Positions 50,455 through 58,999 of a stretch of 64,000 nt of DNA are shown piece by piece. Positions within the stretch are counted from its first letter, which is position 1; the number at the start of each line of letters is the position of its first letter. The notes beneath the pieces are model-generated. The model ran no database searches, was not told where the DNA came from, and saw nothing but the letters and a program-made list of their open reading frames with translations. This DNA comes from Saprospiraceae bacterium. GTDB lineage: Bacteria > Bacteroidota > Bacteroidia > Chitinophagales > Saprospiraceae. Made by a program: the position numbers and the translations under genes. The stretch covers positions 1-64,000 of the forward strand of contig JADKAS010000009.1 of NCBI GenBank assembly GCA_016715245.1. Direction: 5' to 3'.

Positions 50455-50490
50455 AAAAAAGGGAGTTGAAAATGAATCGACTCCCTTTTT
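50455..50490. terminator. Bidirectional terminator
   Basis: GGGAGT (50461-50466) pairs with ACTCCC (50480-50485), extended by A6 on the left and T5 on the right. It lies between the convergent decarboxylase (+) and DUF3078 (-) genes and can serve both. Confidence 0.75.
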
Positions 50491-50511
50491 ACTATAATTG
50501 AATGTAAGCTT

Positions 50512-51435
50512 TTAGATGTTATACGTTAAGCCAACTACGTAATAATTCTGTAACCCACTGTCAATTTTCAGGATATCTTTTTCCTGAGGTGAAAATCTCA
50601 AACCGTGTTCAATACCCACGCCGATTCCTTTCCACAAGGTAAATGAAAGCCAGTTTGTCCAGGTAGCATTGTGTAAAGCCGGGTCATTATTTTTGTAGCT
50701 GAAAAATCCAGACAGGTTAGATCTCCAGTTAATTCCCTTTGTAAGTTTAGTGTTGTAATCTCCTAAAATTTTACATCCGAGAGAAGGCGTAAATACATCA
50801 CCATTGTCAGCAAAAATAAAATTATAATTTAATGGGTGAAATACCAACACCATGTTTTTAAGTGGAGTATAAGTAACCCCAACCCCAAGGTCTAGATAAC
50901 CCGGATTATTAAAGTTTTGTATAACTGAAGTTCTGTATTCACCTAATGCAGATGCAGCCAGTTTTGGTGCAATATTGTATCCGAACAATGAAGAAATATT
51001 CAATACGTCTGCCACAGGAGTAAAATCCGGATCAGGATCTTCTTTTTTCACCTTTAATTTCTGCCAACCCAAACTTAATCCTCCTGAATTTCTCCAAAAA
51101 TATTTTTTCTGTATTAAATTGGCAAATGAGTTCATACTCAAAGACAATGTAGTAGAAGTTGCGTTGAGATTATCTCCTGCGGCAAACCAATTGTTCCGTC
51201 CGATAAAATTAGCCCCTACAATTCCTGAAGCTCCGGTAAACCAACCCGGCAAATTTGCAATCGCTGAGTTAACCGCAGCTATTTCTGCAACAATCGGATC
51301 CATTTGGGCTTGTATGGGTGCCATTTTGTCCTGTAGGCTTTGTTTTTTTGCCTTCAGTTCTTCCAAAGTCATTTCCTGACCAAAAACTAACCCCGTTAGT
51401 ACTAAAAACACTAAAGTGTAAATACATTTTTGCAT
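50512..51435 (-). CDS. DUF3078 outer-membrane-type protein
   Basis: A 307-aa exported protein with a signal peptide (1-19). A short coiled segment follows (residues 22-60, Lys/Gln/Met/Ile heptads), and then beta strands typical of DUF3078 Bacteroidota proteins. These include Phe-Ile-Gly-Arg-Asn-Asn-Trp-Phe-Ala-Ala-Gly-Asp-Asn and a C-terminal strand ending Thr-Tyr-Asn-Ile. The N-terminal coiled coil is reminiscent of porin-like trimerisation helices. Function is unknown. Confidence 0.75.
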   Translation of the reverse strand: MQKCIYTLVFLVLTGLVFGQEMTLEELKAKKQSLQDKMAPIQAQMDPIVAEIAAVNSAIANLPGWFTGASGIVGANFIGRNNWFAAGDNLNATSTTLSLSMNSFANLIQKKYFWRNSGGLSLGWQKLKVKKEDPDPDFTPVADVLNISSLFGYNIAPKLAASALGEYRTSVIQNFNNPGYLDLGVGVTYTPLKNMVLVFHPLNYNFIFADNGDVFTPSLGCKILGDYNTKLTKGINWRSNLSGFFSYKNNDPALHNATWTNWLSFTLWKGIGVGIEHGLRFSPQEKDILKIDSGLQNYYVVGLTYNI

Positions 51436-51635
51436 ATCAAAATTTTTAAAGATTAAGAAAATATTTCAAAAAATAAATAAAAACAGAGCTTTCTGTTTTT
51501 ATACAAATTCTATTTAAAAGCTTTTAAACAAAGTTAATGTGTTAAAAGCCAATAAAAGAAAATAGCTTGTTTTTTTGGGGTAAAAAACGTTGAAGAAATT
51601 TCAAAATTAATAAAAGAAACTTCCAAAGATTTTTT

Positions 51636-52049
51636 CTATGATAACCATGTAGACCAAGGCACTCTTGAGAGTAATAAAATCAAACCGATAGTATAAAAAA
51701 CAAGGATTTTTTTACTTCCATATTCCGCTTTTTTTGACTGACTATAACCTATGGTAATAAGAATAATAGCTACTATATTTGTAAAAGGATGTTCTATGGC
51801 AAGTAATCTTGTAAAAGAGTCTTTCATACTGTCTCCTGATAAATTATCAAGTCCAAAGGGAGAAAGAAAATACAGCGTTAACCCGATGAGTAACTGTATA
51901 TGTACCGCCATCAAACCAAAAAATGCCCATTTTTTGTATGAAACACTTTCTTTGTTTTTGGTTAGAATTGTTGAAATTATAGCAATAATAATCAGAGCTA
52001 AAGCCGCCCAGGCAAAATAACTATGTATTGATTTGATAAATGGGTACAT
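51636..52049 (-). CDS. Conserved four-helix membrane protein, 137 aa
   Basis: Four membrane helices with conserved-looking His residues (Ser-Ile-His-Ser-Tyr-Phe-Ala in helix 1, Met-Ala-Val-His-Ile-Gln in helix 2, Ile-Glu-His-Pro-Phe in helix 3) and a C-terminal Arg-Val-Pro-Trp-Ser-Thr-Trp. This resembles small cytochrome-b-like membrane proteins conserved across Bacteroidota. Heme binding through the His residues is conceivable but not shown. A 51-codon membrane microprotein gene lies just upstream on the same strand. Confidence 0.7.
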   Translation of the reverse strand: MYPFIKSIHSYFAWAALALIIIAIISTILTKNKESVSYKKWAFFGLMAVHIQLLIGLTLYFLSPFGLDNLSGDSMKDSFTRLLAIEHPFTNIVAIILITIGYSQSKKAEYGSKKILVFYTIGLILLLSRVPWSTWLS

Positions 52050-52097
52050 GCCCTACATTTTTAGATTAAATAAAACGTTGTTATTATTTGCCAAGTA

Positions 52098-52253
52098 TTA
52101 CATCCACCTCATGGCCTTAACAAAATAGGTACACAAAAAAGGTAAAGCCACCCAAAACCATTCAGGTTTAAAATATAAAAAGGCAAGGGTTGCAATCAAT
52201 GAAATGATGGTATATAACCAATACGTTTTGATAGGTTCTGCTGTAGATGACAT
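52098..52253 (-). CDS. Membrane microprotein, 51 aa
   Basis: An intact frame from ATG (52253) to TAA (52098). After a short polar start (Ser-Ser-Thr-Ala-Glu-Pro-Ile) it has two adjacent hydrophobic segments split by Lys-Pro-Glu-Trp-Phe-Trp, and ends with aromatic and basic residues. The composition is unlike random AT-rich sequence. It sits 48 bases upstream of the start of the four-helix membrane protein gene and probably shares a transcript with it. No family is known to me. Confidence 0.55.
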   Translation of the reverse strand: MSSTAEPIKTYWLYTIISLIATLAFLYFKPEWFWVALPFLCTYFVKAMRWM

Positions 52254-52364
52254 AACATTATTTAAAATAACAATAACAAAATTCTTATAAAAGTATTAAA
52301 AAAGCAAAAGTAAAACATTTGTTTCAAAACAAGGTTATATTTTCAGATTATTAAATATCTCATT

Positions 52365-53237
52365 TTGATGGATAAAGCATATCCTGCCAAAATTTTATTG
52401 ATAGGAGAATATACAGTAACAAAAGGTTCCCCTGCGTTGGCAATTCCTTTTTTTAGTCTTTCAGGAAAATGGTTATTTAAACAAGGGGTAGTGGACCGCT
52501 CATTGAAAAATTTTCACCAATATATAATAGCATTACCATTACAAAATTTTATTGACACTTCAGGATTTGAAAAAGATATTGAAAAAGGTCTGTATTTTGA
52601 CTCGAAAATCCCTTCCGGTTATGGTTTGGGTAGTAGTGGCGCCCTTGTTGCTGCCGTTTATGATGTGTATGGCATCAATAAAAAACAAAAGCCTGAAGAA
52701 TTGAAAAAGGACCTAGCACTATTGGAATCTCATTTTCATGGAGAAAGTTCCGGAATTGATCCTTTGGTATCATATTTAAAAGAACCCGTTTTATTGTCTC
52801 ACGAAAGGTCAATTAAATCCTGTAAAATTCCTTCTTCTTTTCCGTTTACTTTTTTTATTCTTGACTCTTTTAGGGAAAGAAACACGCAGGAATGGGTGAG
52901 ACTCTTTAATGAAAAAAATGTACATGAAGATATTTTTCCTATTATTGTTCAAACCCTAACCACGCTTAATAAAATCGCCATTGATTCTTTATTAGCAGAA
53001 AATTACGATGTTTTCTGGTCAACTTTTCAAAAAATATCTTCATTGCAATATGACCATTTTCGGGAGTTTATACCTTATGGTCATCAAGAAATCTGGAAAA
53101 AAAGCCTGCTGGACGAAAAATATGTGTTAAAATTATGTGGTGCCGGCGGTGGAGGTTTTTCATTGGGGATTACCAAAAATTCAAACCTGATCCTGAATGA
53201 TCTTTCGCAATTTGCTCCGGGATGGATTTCTTTGTAA
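52365..53237 (+). CDS. GHMP kinase, probable mevalonate kinase
   Basis: A 290-aa GHMP-fold kinase. The N-terminal Pro-Ala-Lys-Ile-Leu-Leu-Ile-Gly-Glu-Tyr motif, the glycine-rich ATP loop Pro-Ser-Gly-Tyr-Gly-Leu-Gly-Ser-Ser-Gly-Ala near residues 86-96, and the C-terminal Cys-Gly-Ala-Gly-Gly-Gly-Gly-Phe are clear. Ser-Ser-Gly-Ile-Asp-Pro in the middle is typical of mevalonate/phosphomevalonate kinases. It would serve isoprenoid synthesis by the mevalonate route, used by some Bacteroidota. Other GHMP substrates cannot be excluded, as no further pathway gene is adjacent. Confidence 0.75.
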   Translation: MMDKAYPAKILLIGEYTVTKGSPALAIPFFSLSGKWLFKQGVVDRSLKNFHQYIIALPLQNFIDTSGFEKDIEKGLYFDSKIPSGYGLGSSGALVAAVYDVYGINKKQKPEELKKDLALLESHFHGESSGIDPLVSYLKEPVLLSHERSIKSCKIPSSFPFTFFILDSFRERNTQEWVRLFNEKNVHEDIFPIIVQTLTTLNKIAIDSLLAENYDVFWSTFQKISSLQYDHFREFIPYGHQEIWKKSLLDEKYVLKLCGAGGGGFSLGITKNSNLILNDLSQFAPGWISL

Positions 53238-53329
53238 ATTAGATCATTTTGTATTAAATAGTCATTATTTACCTTCAAATTTCAACATTGTAATCGTCCA
53301 TGGTGTTATTATTCCAATATTTATCCAGC

Positions 53330-53815
53330 ATGTCCGGGAAAACTCTTTATACAATTTTTTTAACACTTTTGTCTATTTCCCTCTTTTCACAAATACAGGT
53401 TTTTGACAAATTTGAGACTTTCGAGAAACAAGTTTTAATTAAACAAAATGATACTGCCTATCTTTTTAATTTTTGGGCGACCTGGTGTAAACCATGCGTT
53501 GAAGAATTACCTTATTTAGTCTCGTTGTCACATCAATATAGAAAAGATAAAACCAAAATAATTTTTGTCAGCCTGGACAGTAAAAAAGATTCCGGAAAGT
53601 TGGAAAGTTTCGTTCAAAAAAATCTTATTGGTCAGACCATTATACACCTGACTGATCATAAATATAATAACTGGATTGACCGCGTTCATCATAGTTGGTC
53701 AGGAAGTATTCCTGCTTCATTGTTTAAAAAAGAAGGAATATCAGAATTTCACGAAAAAGAATTTTATAGTTATGATGATGTATTAATGCAGTGGGTTACC
53801 TTTTTAAAAACTTAA
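53330..53815 (+). CDS. Thioredoxin-like protein (TlpA type)
   Basis: From the ATG at 53330 the 161-aa product has a signal peptide (to Leu-Phe-Ser-Gln). A thioredoxin fold follows, with Phe-Trp-Ala-Thr-Trp-Cys-Lys-Pro-Cys near residue 50, the active site of TlpA/ResA-like periplasmic reductases. Such proteins keep cytochrome c or other exported cysteines reduced. It is followed two bases later by a second thioredoxin-fold protein and then a lipoprotein gene (ATGA overlap), so the three probably act together in the envelope. Confidence 0.85.
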   Translation: MSGKTLYTIFLTLLSISLFSQIQVFDKFETFEKQVLIKQNDTAYLFNFWATWCKPCVEELPYLVSLSHQYRKDKTKIIFVSLDSKKDSGKLESFVQKNLIGQTIIHLTDHKYNNWIDRVHHSWSGSIPASLFKKEGISEFHEKEFYSYDDVLMQWVTFLKT

Positions 53816-53817
53816 AT

Positions 53818-54417
53818 ATGACTTTATTTTCTCTAATTTTATCGGTTTTAGTTACGGTTACTAACGTACAAAATTCTCCCAATGGATATGGTATCGGAGA
53901 TGTTGCAACAGATTTTTCGCTTAAAGGAGTGGATGGTAAAATCTATAGTTTGTCCAATTATCCCAACGCAAAAGGTTTTATTATTGTTTTCACCTGCAAT
54001 CATTGTCCCTATGCTGTAATGTATGAGGACAGAATTAATGATTTGGCTAAAAAATATTCAACTCAGGGATATATACTGTTGGCTATCAATCCAAACGACC
54101 CTGAAGTCCAGCCAAAAGACAGTTATGAATTGATGATAGAAAGAGCAAAGGAAAAGTTATTTGTTTTTCCATATCTTATTGATGAGGGACAAAAAGTTTA
54201 TCCGGTTTTTGGTGCCACAAAAACGCCTCATGTATATGTATTGGATCATAATAGAGTAGTACGGTATATTGGAGCTATTGATGACAATGCCCAGGATGCT
54301 TCTTCGGTAACAGAAAAATATCTTGAAAAGGCAATAAGCTCTTTGGATATGGGAGTCAAGCCAAACCCCGAAATAACTAAAGCCATAGGATGTTCCATCA
54401 AAACTAAAAATAAATGA
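53818..54417 (+). CDS. Exported redoxin/AhpC-TSA-like protein
   Basis: A 199-aa protein from the ATG at 53818, which begins a signal peptide. It has a peroxiredoxin-like Asp-Phe-Ser-Leu-Lys-Gly-Val-Asp-Gly strand. The active site is Thr-Cys-Asn-His-Cys-Pro-Tyr-Ala, i.e. a CXXC variant, and the cis-Pro loop Ala-Thr-Lys-Thr-Pro-His-Val-Tyr follows. It belongs to the thioredoxin-family redoxins often annotated as alkyl hydroperoxide reductase/TSA, though CXXC suggests disulfide exchange. It overlaps the following lipoprotein gene by ATGA. Confidence 0.82.
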   Translation: MTLFSLILSVLVTVTNVQNSPNGYGIGDVATDFSLKGVDGKIYSLSNYPNAKGFIIVFTCNHCPYAVMYEDRINDLAKKYSTQGYILLAINPNDPEVQPKDSYELMIERAKEKLFVFPYLIDEGQKVYPVFGATKTPHVYVLDHNRVVRYIGAIDDNAQDASSVTEKYLEKAISSLDMGVKPNPEITKAIGCSIKTKNK

Positions 54418-54896
54418 TTCGTTCGTTAAACTACACTATGATTCTGGTTTGTGTACTGGTTTTTTCCGGTTGTGAAAGTTTCGGATCAAAAAAAGATGGC
54501 AAGGTTTCTTTACACAAATATGGAATTCCTGTTTTTATAAAGGTACCTGATAATGTAACATTTTCAAAGGCTTCATCCGGAAATGTTGAAAGTTTGACAA
54601 TTACAGATTCCTCTGATTTTAACTTACAGGTTTTAATGTCGCCTACCGGCTACTCTCAGTTGAAAAACCTTAAACTTTATCACAGGGACCTTGTAACAAA
54701 CAACCCTTATTTTATTAAAATTGTAGAAGATTATGATGAGGGTTTTATTTTTGAATTGTTGATTAATGATGTCCGGGTCTATGATTTTCGCAAAGTTGTA
54801 TTGCTTGGAGACAAAGAAATTGTTTTTCAGGCAGGACCAACCTGTCAATGCACAGAAAAAAATGTCATGAACATGTATTCATCTCTCCTTAAATAA
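54414..54896 (+). CDS. Lipoprotein of unknown function, 160 aa
   Basis: A lipoprotein leader ends Phe-Ser-Gly-Cys (Cys at residue 20), then a ~140-residue mixed alpha/beta domain with Gln-Ala-Gly-Pro-Thr-Cys-Gln-Cys near the end. The paired Cys may be a redox or disulfide site, apt for a neighbour of two thioredoxin-like proteins. The start overlaps the upstream stop. No family recognised. Confidence 0.65.
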   Translation: MIRSLNYTMILVCVLVFSGCESFGSKKDGKVSLHKYGIPVFIKVPDNVTFSKASSGNVESLTITDSSDFNLQVLMSPTGYSQLKNLKLYHRDLVTNNPYFIKIVEDYDEGFIFELLINDVRVYDFRKVVLLGDKEIVFQAGPTCQCTEKNVMNMYSSLLK

Positions 54897-54911
54897 TTTA
54901 TAAAACATTTT

Positions 54912-55328
54912 ATGAAAATACATCTTGAATCCACTTTTGGTCCTTTAAATTTTAAAGGAACAAATGAAAGAGGGCAATCCCTTCAGATGTCAGGTGACAA
55001 AGAATCAGTAAGTCCTATGGAAGCAGTCCTGATGGCAGTAGCTGGCTGCAGCTCCATTGATATTGAATTAATTTTGAAAAAAATGAGACAGGACCTTCAC
55101 AAAATTGAAGTTGAGGTGGATAGTCTTCGTGCAGATGAAGATCCGAAAGTTTTTACTAAAATTAAGATACATTACATTTTGCATGGTAATATAAAAGAGG
55201 AAAAGGCTAAACAAGCCATTGATTTATCCATGGAAAAATATTGTTCGGTGTCCATTATGTTAAAAAAATCTGTGGAAATCAAGTATAGTTTTGAAATTCG
55301 TCCGATATCCTGGGATGCTTCACTATAA
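54912..55328 (+). CDS. OsmC family protein
   Basis: A 138-aa OsmC/Ohr-fold protein. Both redox cysteines are present, one in Val-Ala-Gly-Cys-Ser-Ser-Ile-Asp (about residue 46) and the other in Lys-Tyr-Cys-Ser-Val (about residue 113). The group reduces organic hydroperoxides using dithiols. It belongs to the YhfA-like OsmC subgroup by its short length. It starts 15 bases after the lipoprotein gene, so may be cotranscribed. Confidence 0.9.
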   Translation: MKIHLESTFGPLNFKGTNERGQSLQMSGDKESVSPMEAVLMAVAGCSSIDIELILKKMRQDLHKIEVEVDSLRADEDPKVFTKIKIHYILHGNIKEEKAKQAIDLSMEKYCSVSIMLKKSVEIKYSFEIRPISWDASL

Positions 55329-55389
55329 GTTTATTATTTTTATAATTTTTTTCCATGCAAAAAGCCTTTACCTGCAAACAAATTAATTT

Positions 55390-56166
55390 ATGAAGGCGAA
55401 AAAATCTTATGGACAACATTTTCTAATCAATCAAGGTTTTGCCGCTCAAATTGCCAATAGTTTGACCCAACTACCCAAATACCCGAATGTTCTGGAGATT
55501 GGTCCCGGAAAAGGTGTTCTTACTCAATATTTACAATCACAATCTCTTCATCTGAAAATGATTGAAGCAGACATTGACATGGTTCACTACTTAGAAAAAC
55601 ATTTTCCGACCTTAAAAGATCAAATCATTTTTCTTGATTTTCTCAAAGTAAAGATTGAAAAGGTGTTTGACGGAGAACCATTCCACATCATTGGTAATTT
55701 TCCTTACAATATTTCTTCCCAAATATTGATAAAAATGATAAATCACCATGATCTGGTTCCGGAAATGGTGGGTATGTTTCAAAAAGAAGTAGCCGACAGG
55801 GTTATCGCCCCTCCCGGAAGTAAAACATACGGAGTTATTAGCGTCCTCGTTCAGGCATTTTATACAGGTGAGTTGTTGTTTAATGTTGGTCCTGAAAACT
55901 TTAATCCCCCACCAAAAGTAAATTCTGCCGTAATAAGGTTAGTTAGAAAAACAGATACTACTTTGGATTGTAATGAAAAACTTTTTAGAAATATTGTAAA
56001 AACAACCTTTAGCCAAAGAAGGAAAATGTTGAGAAACACCCTGAAATCATCTGTTCTCGATGAAACTATATTATCTGATGCCTATTTTAACCAAAGACCC
56101 GAACAACTTTCTGTAGCTGATTTTGTATATATTGTAAATATGGTTGAACCTTATATTAAAAGTTGA
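55390..56166 (+). CDS. rsmA: 16S rRNA dimethyladenosine transferase
   Basis: RsmA (KsgA) dimethylates two adjacent adenines near the 3' end of 16S rRNA during small-subunit maturation. The 258-aa protein has Lys-Ser-Tyr-Gly-Gln-His-Phe-Leu at the start, the S-adenosylmethionine loop Glu-Ile-Gly-Pro-Gly-Lys-Gly near residue 36, the catalytic Asn-Phe-Pro-Tyr-Asn motif near 104, and Phe-Ser-Gln-Arg-Arg-Lys-Met-Leu-Arg-Asn in the C-terminal domain. yqeY follows three bases later. Confidence 0.97.
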   Translation: MKAKKSYGQHFLINQGFAAQIANSLTQLPKYPNVLEIGPGKGVLTQYLQSQSLHLKMIEADIDMVHYLEKHFPTLKDQIIFLDFLKVKIEKVFDGEPFHIIGNFPYNISSQILIKMINHHDLVPEMVGMFQKEVADRVIAPPGSKTYGVISVLVQAFYTGELLFNVGPENFNPPPKVNSAVIRLVRKTDTTLDCNEKLFRNIVKTTFSQRRKMLRNTLKSSVLDETILSDAYFNQRPEQLSVADFVYIVNMVEPYIKS

Positions 56167-56169
56167 AAA

Positions 56170-56616
56170 ATGAACTTAGAAACAAAAATTAATAATGATC
56201 TTAAAGAGGCTATGAAAAACAAAGATCAGGCTGCCCTTAGAGGAATCAGAGCTATTAAAGCCGCTATATTGCTTTTTAAAACAGACGGGAGTGGCCAGGA
56301 TCTTAATGAGGAAAAGGAAATAAAGCTTTTACAAAAACTTATGAAACAAAGGCAGGATTCTCTGGACATTTATGTAAAACAAAACCGGGACGATCTTGCT
56401 ATAGTTGAAAGGGAAGAAATGGAAATAATTCAACGTTATCTTCCTGAACAAATGAATGAGGAGGAATTAAAAAAAGTGATACAAAATATCATTTCTGAAA
56501 CCGGTGCGTCAGGTATAAAAGATATGGGAAAGGTTATGGGACTGGCTTCACAAAAACTATCAGGAAAAGCTGATGGAAAGACAATTGCCGCTTTGGTTAA
56601 AGACTCTTTGTCATAA
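56170..56616 (+). CDS. GatB/YqeY domain protein
   Basis: A 148-aa, mostly helical protein of the YqeY family, related to the tail domain of GatB that binds tRNA in amidotransferases. Typical features are Arg-Gly-Ile-Arg-Ala-Ile-Lys-Ala-Ala at the start, Gln-Arg-Tyr-Leu-Pro-Glu-Gln-Met in the middle, and Asp-Met-Gly-Lys-Val-Met-Gly with Gly-Lys-Ala-Asp-Gly-Lys at the end. Probably cotranscribed with rsmA. The precise role is unknown. Confidence 0.92.
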   Translation: MNLETKINNDLKEAMKNKDQAALRGIRAIKAAILLFKTDGSGQDLNEEKEIKLLQKLMKQRQDSLDIYVKQNRDDLAIVEREEMEIIQRYLPEQMNEEELKKVIQNIISETGASGIKDMGKVMGLASQKLSGKADGKTIAALVKDSLS

Positions 56617-56709
56617 TGCCTGGATTCTGATGTTTCAGGGTAATTCTTTAGGAAAAGGCTACATATTTGTTTTAAGAACAAATCTATGCAACCTTTTTAA
56701 AATATTTAT

Positions 56710-57099
56710 TTACATAGTTTTTGATAAAAACTTGAAATAATTGCCTTTTAATTCGGAATAGATTTCACGTTGGGTGTTCATCCTTTCCCTTAAATTTCCA
56801 TGATCTTCAAAATGAATATGATTGATGGCTACCGGATGAACCTCTGCATATTGTGCAATTTGTTGTTCATGTTTTTTTACATCCTTCTTCAAAACATCAA
56901 TTACATCATTGTGAAGAATAAATTGATTTTGAAAATGCTCAATTTTACTTCGAATTTCGTTATCCGACCAACGAACAACAACTTCCTCAAGTCTTTTTAT
57001 ATATGACTTTATCTGCTCTTCCCAGAAAAGAAGCTCACTTCTCCATTGAACATGCTCAAAGTGAAGGTCAGAAATATAAACAACATTATTTTGATTCAT
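56710..57099 (-). CDS. Hypothetical helical protein, 129 aa
   Basis: A soluble, charged protein rich in predicted helix, with heptad-like Leu/Ile spacing through residues 20-70, and His-rich ends (Asp-Leu-His-Phe-Glu-His-Val near the start; Asn-His-Ile-His-Phe-Glu-Asp-His later). The His clusters could bind metal. I recall similar short proteins in Bacteroidota but no assigned function. Convergent with yqeY. Confidence 0.5.
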   Translation of the reverse strand: MNQNNVVYISDLHFEHVQWRSELLFWEEQIKSYIKRLEEVVVRWSDNEIRSKIEHFQNQFILHNDVIDVLKKDVKKHEQQIAQYAEVHPVAINHIHFEDHGNLRERMNTQREIYSELKGNYFKFLSKTM

Positions 57100-57227
57100 T
57101 ATATCGATTTTTTAAGTAAATTAATTAATACTCAAAAGTAAAGTGAGCAACAAAATGATAAAGTGATAAAAAAAAATAATTGAAATGACATAGGTCATCA
57201 AATAATAAAAAATAAATCCCAAGAAAC

Positions 57228-58643
57228 TTATGCAAGGCTTTTTATTTCTGCAACGAGTTTAGTAAGCGCATCCTTTGCATCACCAAAAAGCATTGATGTT
57301 TTAGGTCTGAAAAAAAGATCATTTTCAATACCCGCATATCCGGGTTTCATGCTTCTTTTATTGACAATGACATGAGAGGCATCCTCCACATCCAATATCG
57401 GCATGCCATAAATTGGTGAAGATGGGTCAGATTTGGCTGCCGGATTAACCACGTCATTTGCACCAAGTACGAGAACAACGTCAGTTTGAGCAAATTCAGG
57501 GTTGATCTCTTCCATATCAATAAGTTTATCATAAGAAACATCAGCTTCTGCCAAAAGAACATTCATGTGACCAGGCATTCTACCTGCCACAGGGTGAATG
57601 GCATATTTTACCTCAACTCCATTATGGTCCAATACTTTTTCAAGCTCATGACATATATGTTGCGCCTGGGCAACAGCCAAACCATACCCCGGCACAATAA
57701 TAACTTTTTTAGAATACATCATCAGAACAGCCGCGTCCGTAAGCGAAACTTCTTTATAATTTCCTCCTGATGCAACTTGACCGCTACCAGCAGCATTTCC
57801 TCCAAATGAACCAACAATTACGTTTAAAAGTGAACGATTCATCGCTTTACACATCAGAACGGTTAAAACCGTTCCCGCACTTCCTACAAGAATTCCTCCG
57901 GTTAACATAACGGAATTGTCATATAAAAAGCCTCCGAATGCTGCTGCTATACCCGTAAATGAGTTTAATAATGAAATCACTACAGGCATGTCTGCTCCAC
58001 CAATAGGCATTACAAACAATACACCATACAAAACGGATAAAGCCAACAATAAATACATCAGCGTCTGAGGAGGAATTGTTCCTAAACCAAAAGTAAGCAT
58101 TACGGCCAAAATGAGTATAAACAGCATTAATCCAATATTGATTACTTGTTGTAAAGGAATTACTCTATCTTGTAAATTGCCGTTAAGTTTTCCAAACGCA
58201 ATCATACTTCCGGTAAAAGAAATTGTTCCTATAACAAGTCCGGCAAGTATAACAAGTGTCATTGCAGGGTCTTCAGTAAAATCTTTGCCCAAATGTAAAA
58301 TGTGATTAAATTCCACCACTGAAATAATGGCAGCACAAGCACCGCCCATTCCATTAAACAAACTGACCATTTGGGGCATAGCCGTCATTTCTACCTTTTT
58401 TGCTGCATAATTACCTAATACAGTGCCTATGGCCAATCCTCCAAAAATCCATAAATAGTTTCCTAGTGGGTTACCGTCGGAGTCTTTATATAAAAATATG
58501 GTAGCAAATATTGCCAGCGTCATGCCCATTCCCGCGTATAAATTTCCTTTTCTTGCGGTTTCAGGATGAGACAACATTTTTAATCCCATTATAAATGAGA
58601 CACTTCCTATTAAATAACTTAATGCCAAAAATCCACTCGACAT
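57228..58643 (-). CDS. pntB: NAD(P) transhydrogenase subunit beta
   Basis: A 471-aa integral membrane subunit of the proton-translocating transhydrogenase, which uses the proton gradient to reduce NADP+ with NADH. About nine membrane helices (1-265) precede the NADP(H)-binding domain III. That domain has Gly-Tyr-Gly-Leu-Ala-Val-Ala-Gln-Ala-Gln near residue 313 and Gly-Ala-Asn-Asp-Val-Val-Asn-Pro-Ala near 393, all expected. It is last of three genes in one direction, with 38 bases from pntA2. Confidence 0.95.
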   Translation of the reverse strand: MSSGFLALSYLIGSVSFIMGLKMLSHPETARKGNLYAGMGMTLAIFATIFLYKDSDGNPLGNYLWIFGGLAIGTVLGNYAAKKVEMTAMPQMVSLFNGMGGACAAIISVVEFNHILHLGKDFTEDPAMTLVILAGLVIGTISFTGSMIAFGKLNGNLQDRVIPLQQVINIGLMLFILILAVMLTFGLGTIPPQTLMYLLLALSVLYGVLFVMPIGGADMPVVISLLNSFTGIAAAFGGFLYDNSVMLTGGILVGSAGTVLTVLMCKAMNRSLLNVIVGSFGGNAAGSGQVASGGNYKEVSLTDAAVLMMYSKKVIIVPGYGLAVAQAQHICHELEKVLDHNGVEVKYAIHPVAGRMPGHMNVLLAEADVSYDKLIDMEEINPEFAQTDVVLVLGANDVVNPAAKSDPSSPIYGMPILDVEDASHVIVNKRSMKPGYAGIENDLFFRPKTSMLFGDAKDALTKLVAEIKSLA

Positions 58644-58681
58644 ATTTTTTTCTATTTCGTTTAATTAATAAATATCTGACA

Positions 58682-58996
58682 CTAATTTTTCTTTTTTCTC
58701 TTAAACATTTCAAGCATCCTGTCCGTTACGACAAATCCTCCCACAACGTTTAACGTACCTAATATTACCGCAAGAAAACCAAGTGTTAACGCCAGGTAAT
58801 CATCACTTTCCGCTTGTCCCATAACGATGATGGCTCCGACAATGACAACACCGTGGATAGCATTGGCACCACTCATAAGTGGTGTATGTAAAACAGCAGG
58901 AACATTTGAGATAACTTCAAATCCTACTATAATCATAAGGGTAAGCAAGAAAATAAATTCAATATTTTCTGAAATAAATAACATTATGTTCTCCAT
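58682..58996 (-). CDS. pntA2: NAD(P) transhydrogenase subunit alpha, membrane part
   Basis: A 104-aa subunit with three to four membrane helices, matching the C-terminal domain IIa of PntA. Pro-Leu-Met-Ser-Gly-Ala-Asn-Ala-Ile-His-Gly is diagnostic. Here the alpha chain is split into two genes, a common variant of the complex. It starts just after pntA1 (three bases apart) and precedes pntB. Confidence 0.93.
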   Translation of the reverse strand: MENIMLFISENIEFIFLLTLMIIVGFEVISNVPAVLHTPLMSGANAIHGVVIVGAIIVMGQAESDDYLALTLGFLAVILGTLNVVGGFVVTDRMLEMFKRKKKN

Positions 58997-58999
58997 GGC

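Noticed and set aside
51478..51502. AAAAACAG/CTGTTTTT hairpin as a terminator of the four-helix protein gene
   Set aside because: The stem is short and A/T-rich, lies over 130 bases from the stop, and is too weak to claim.
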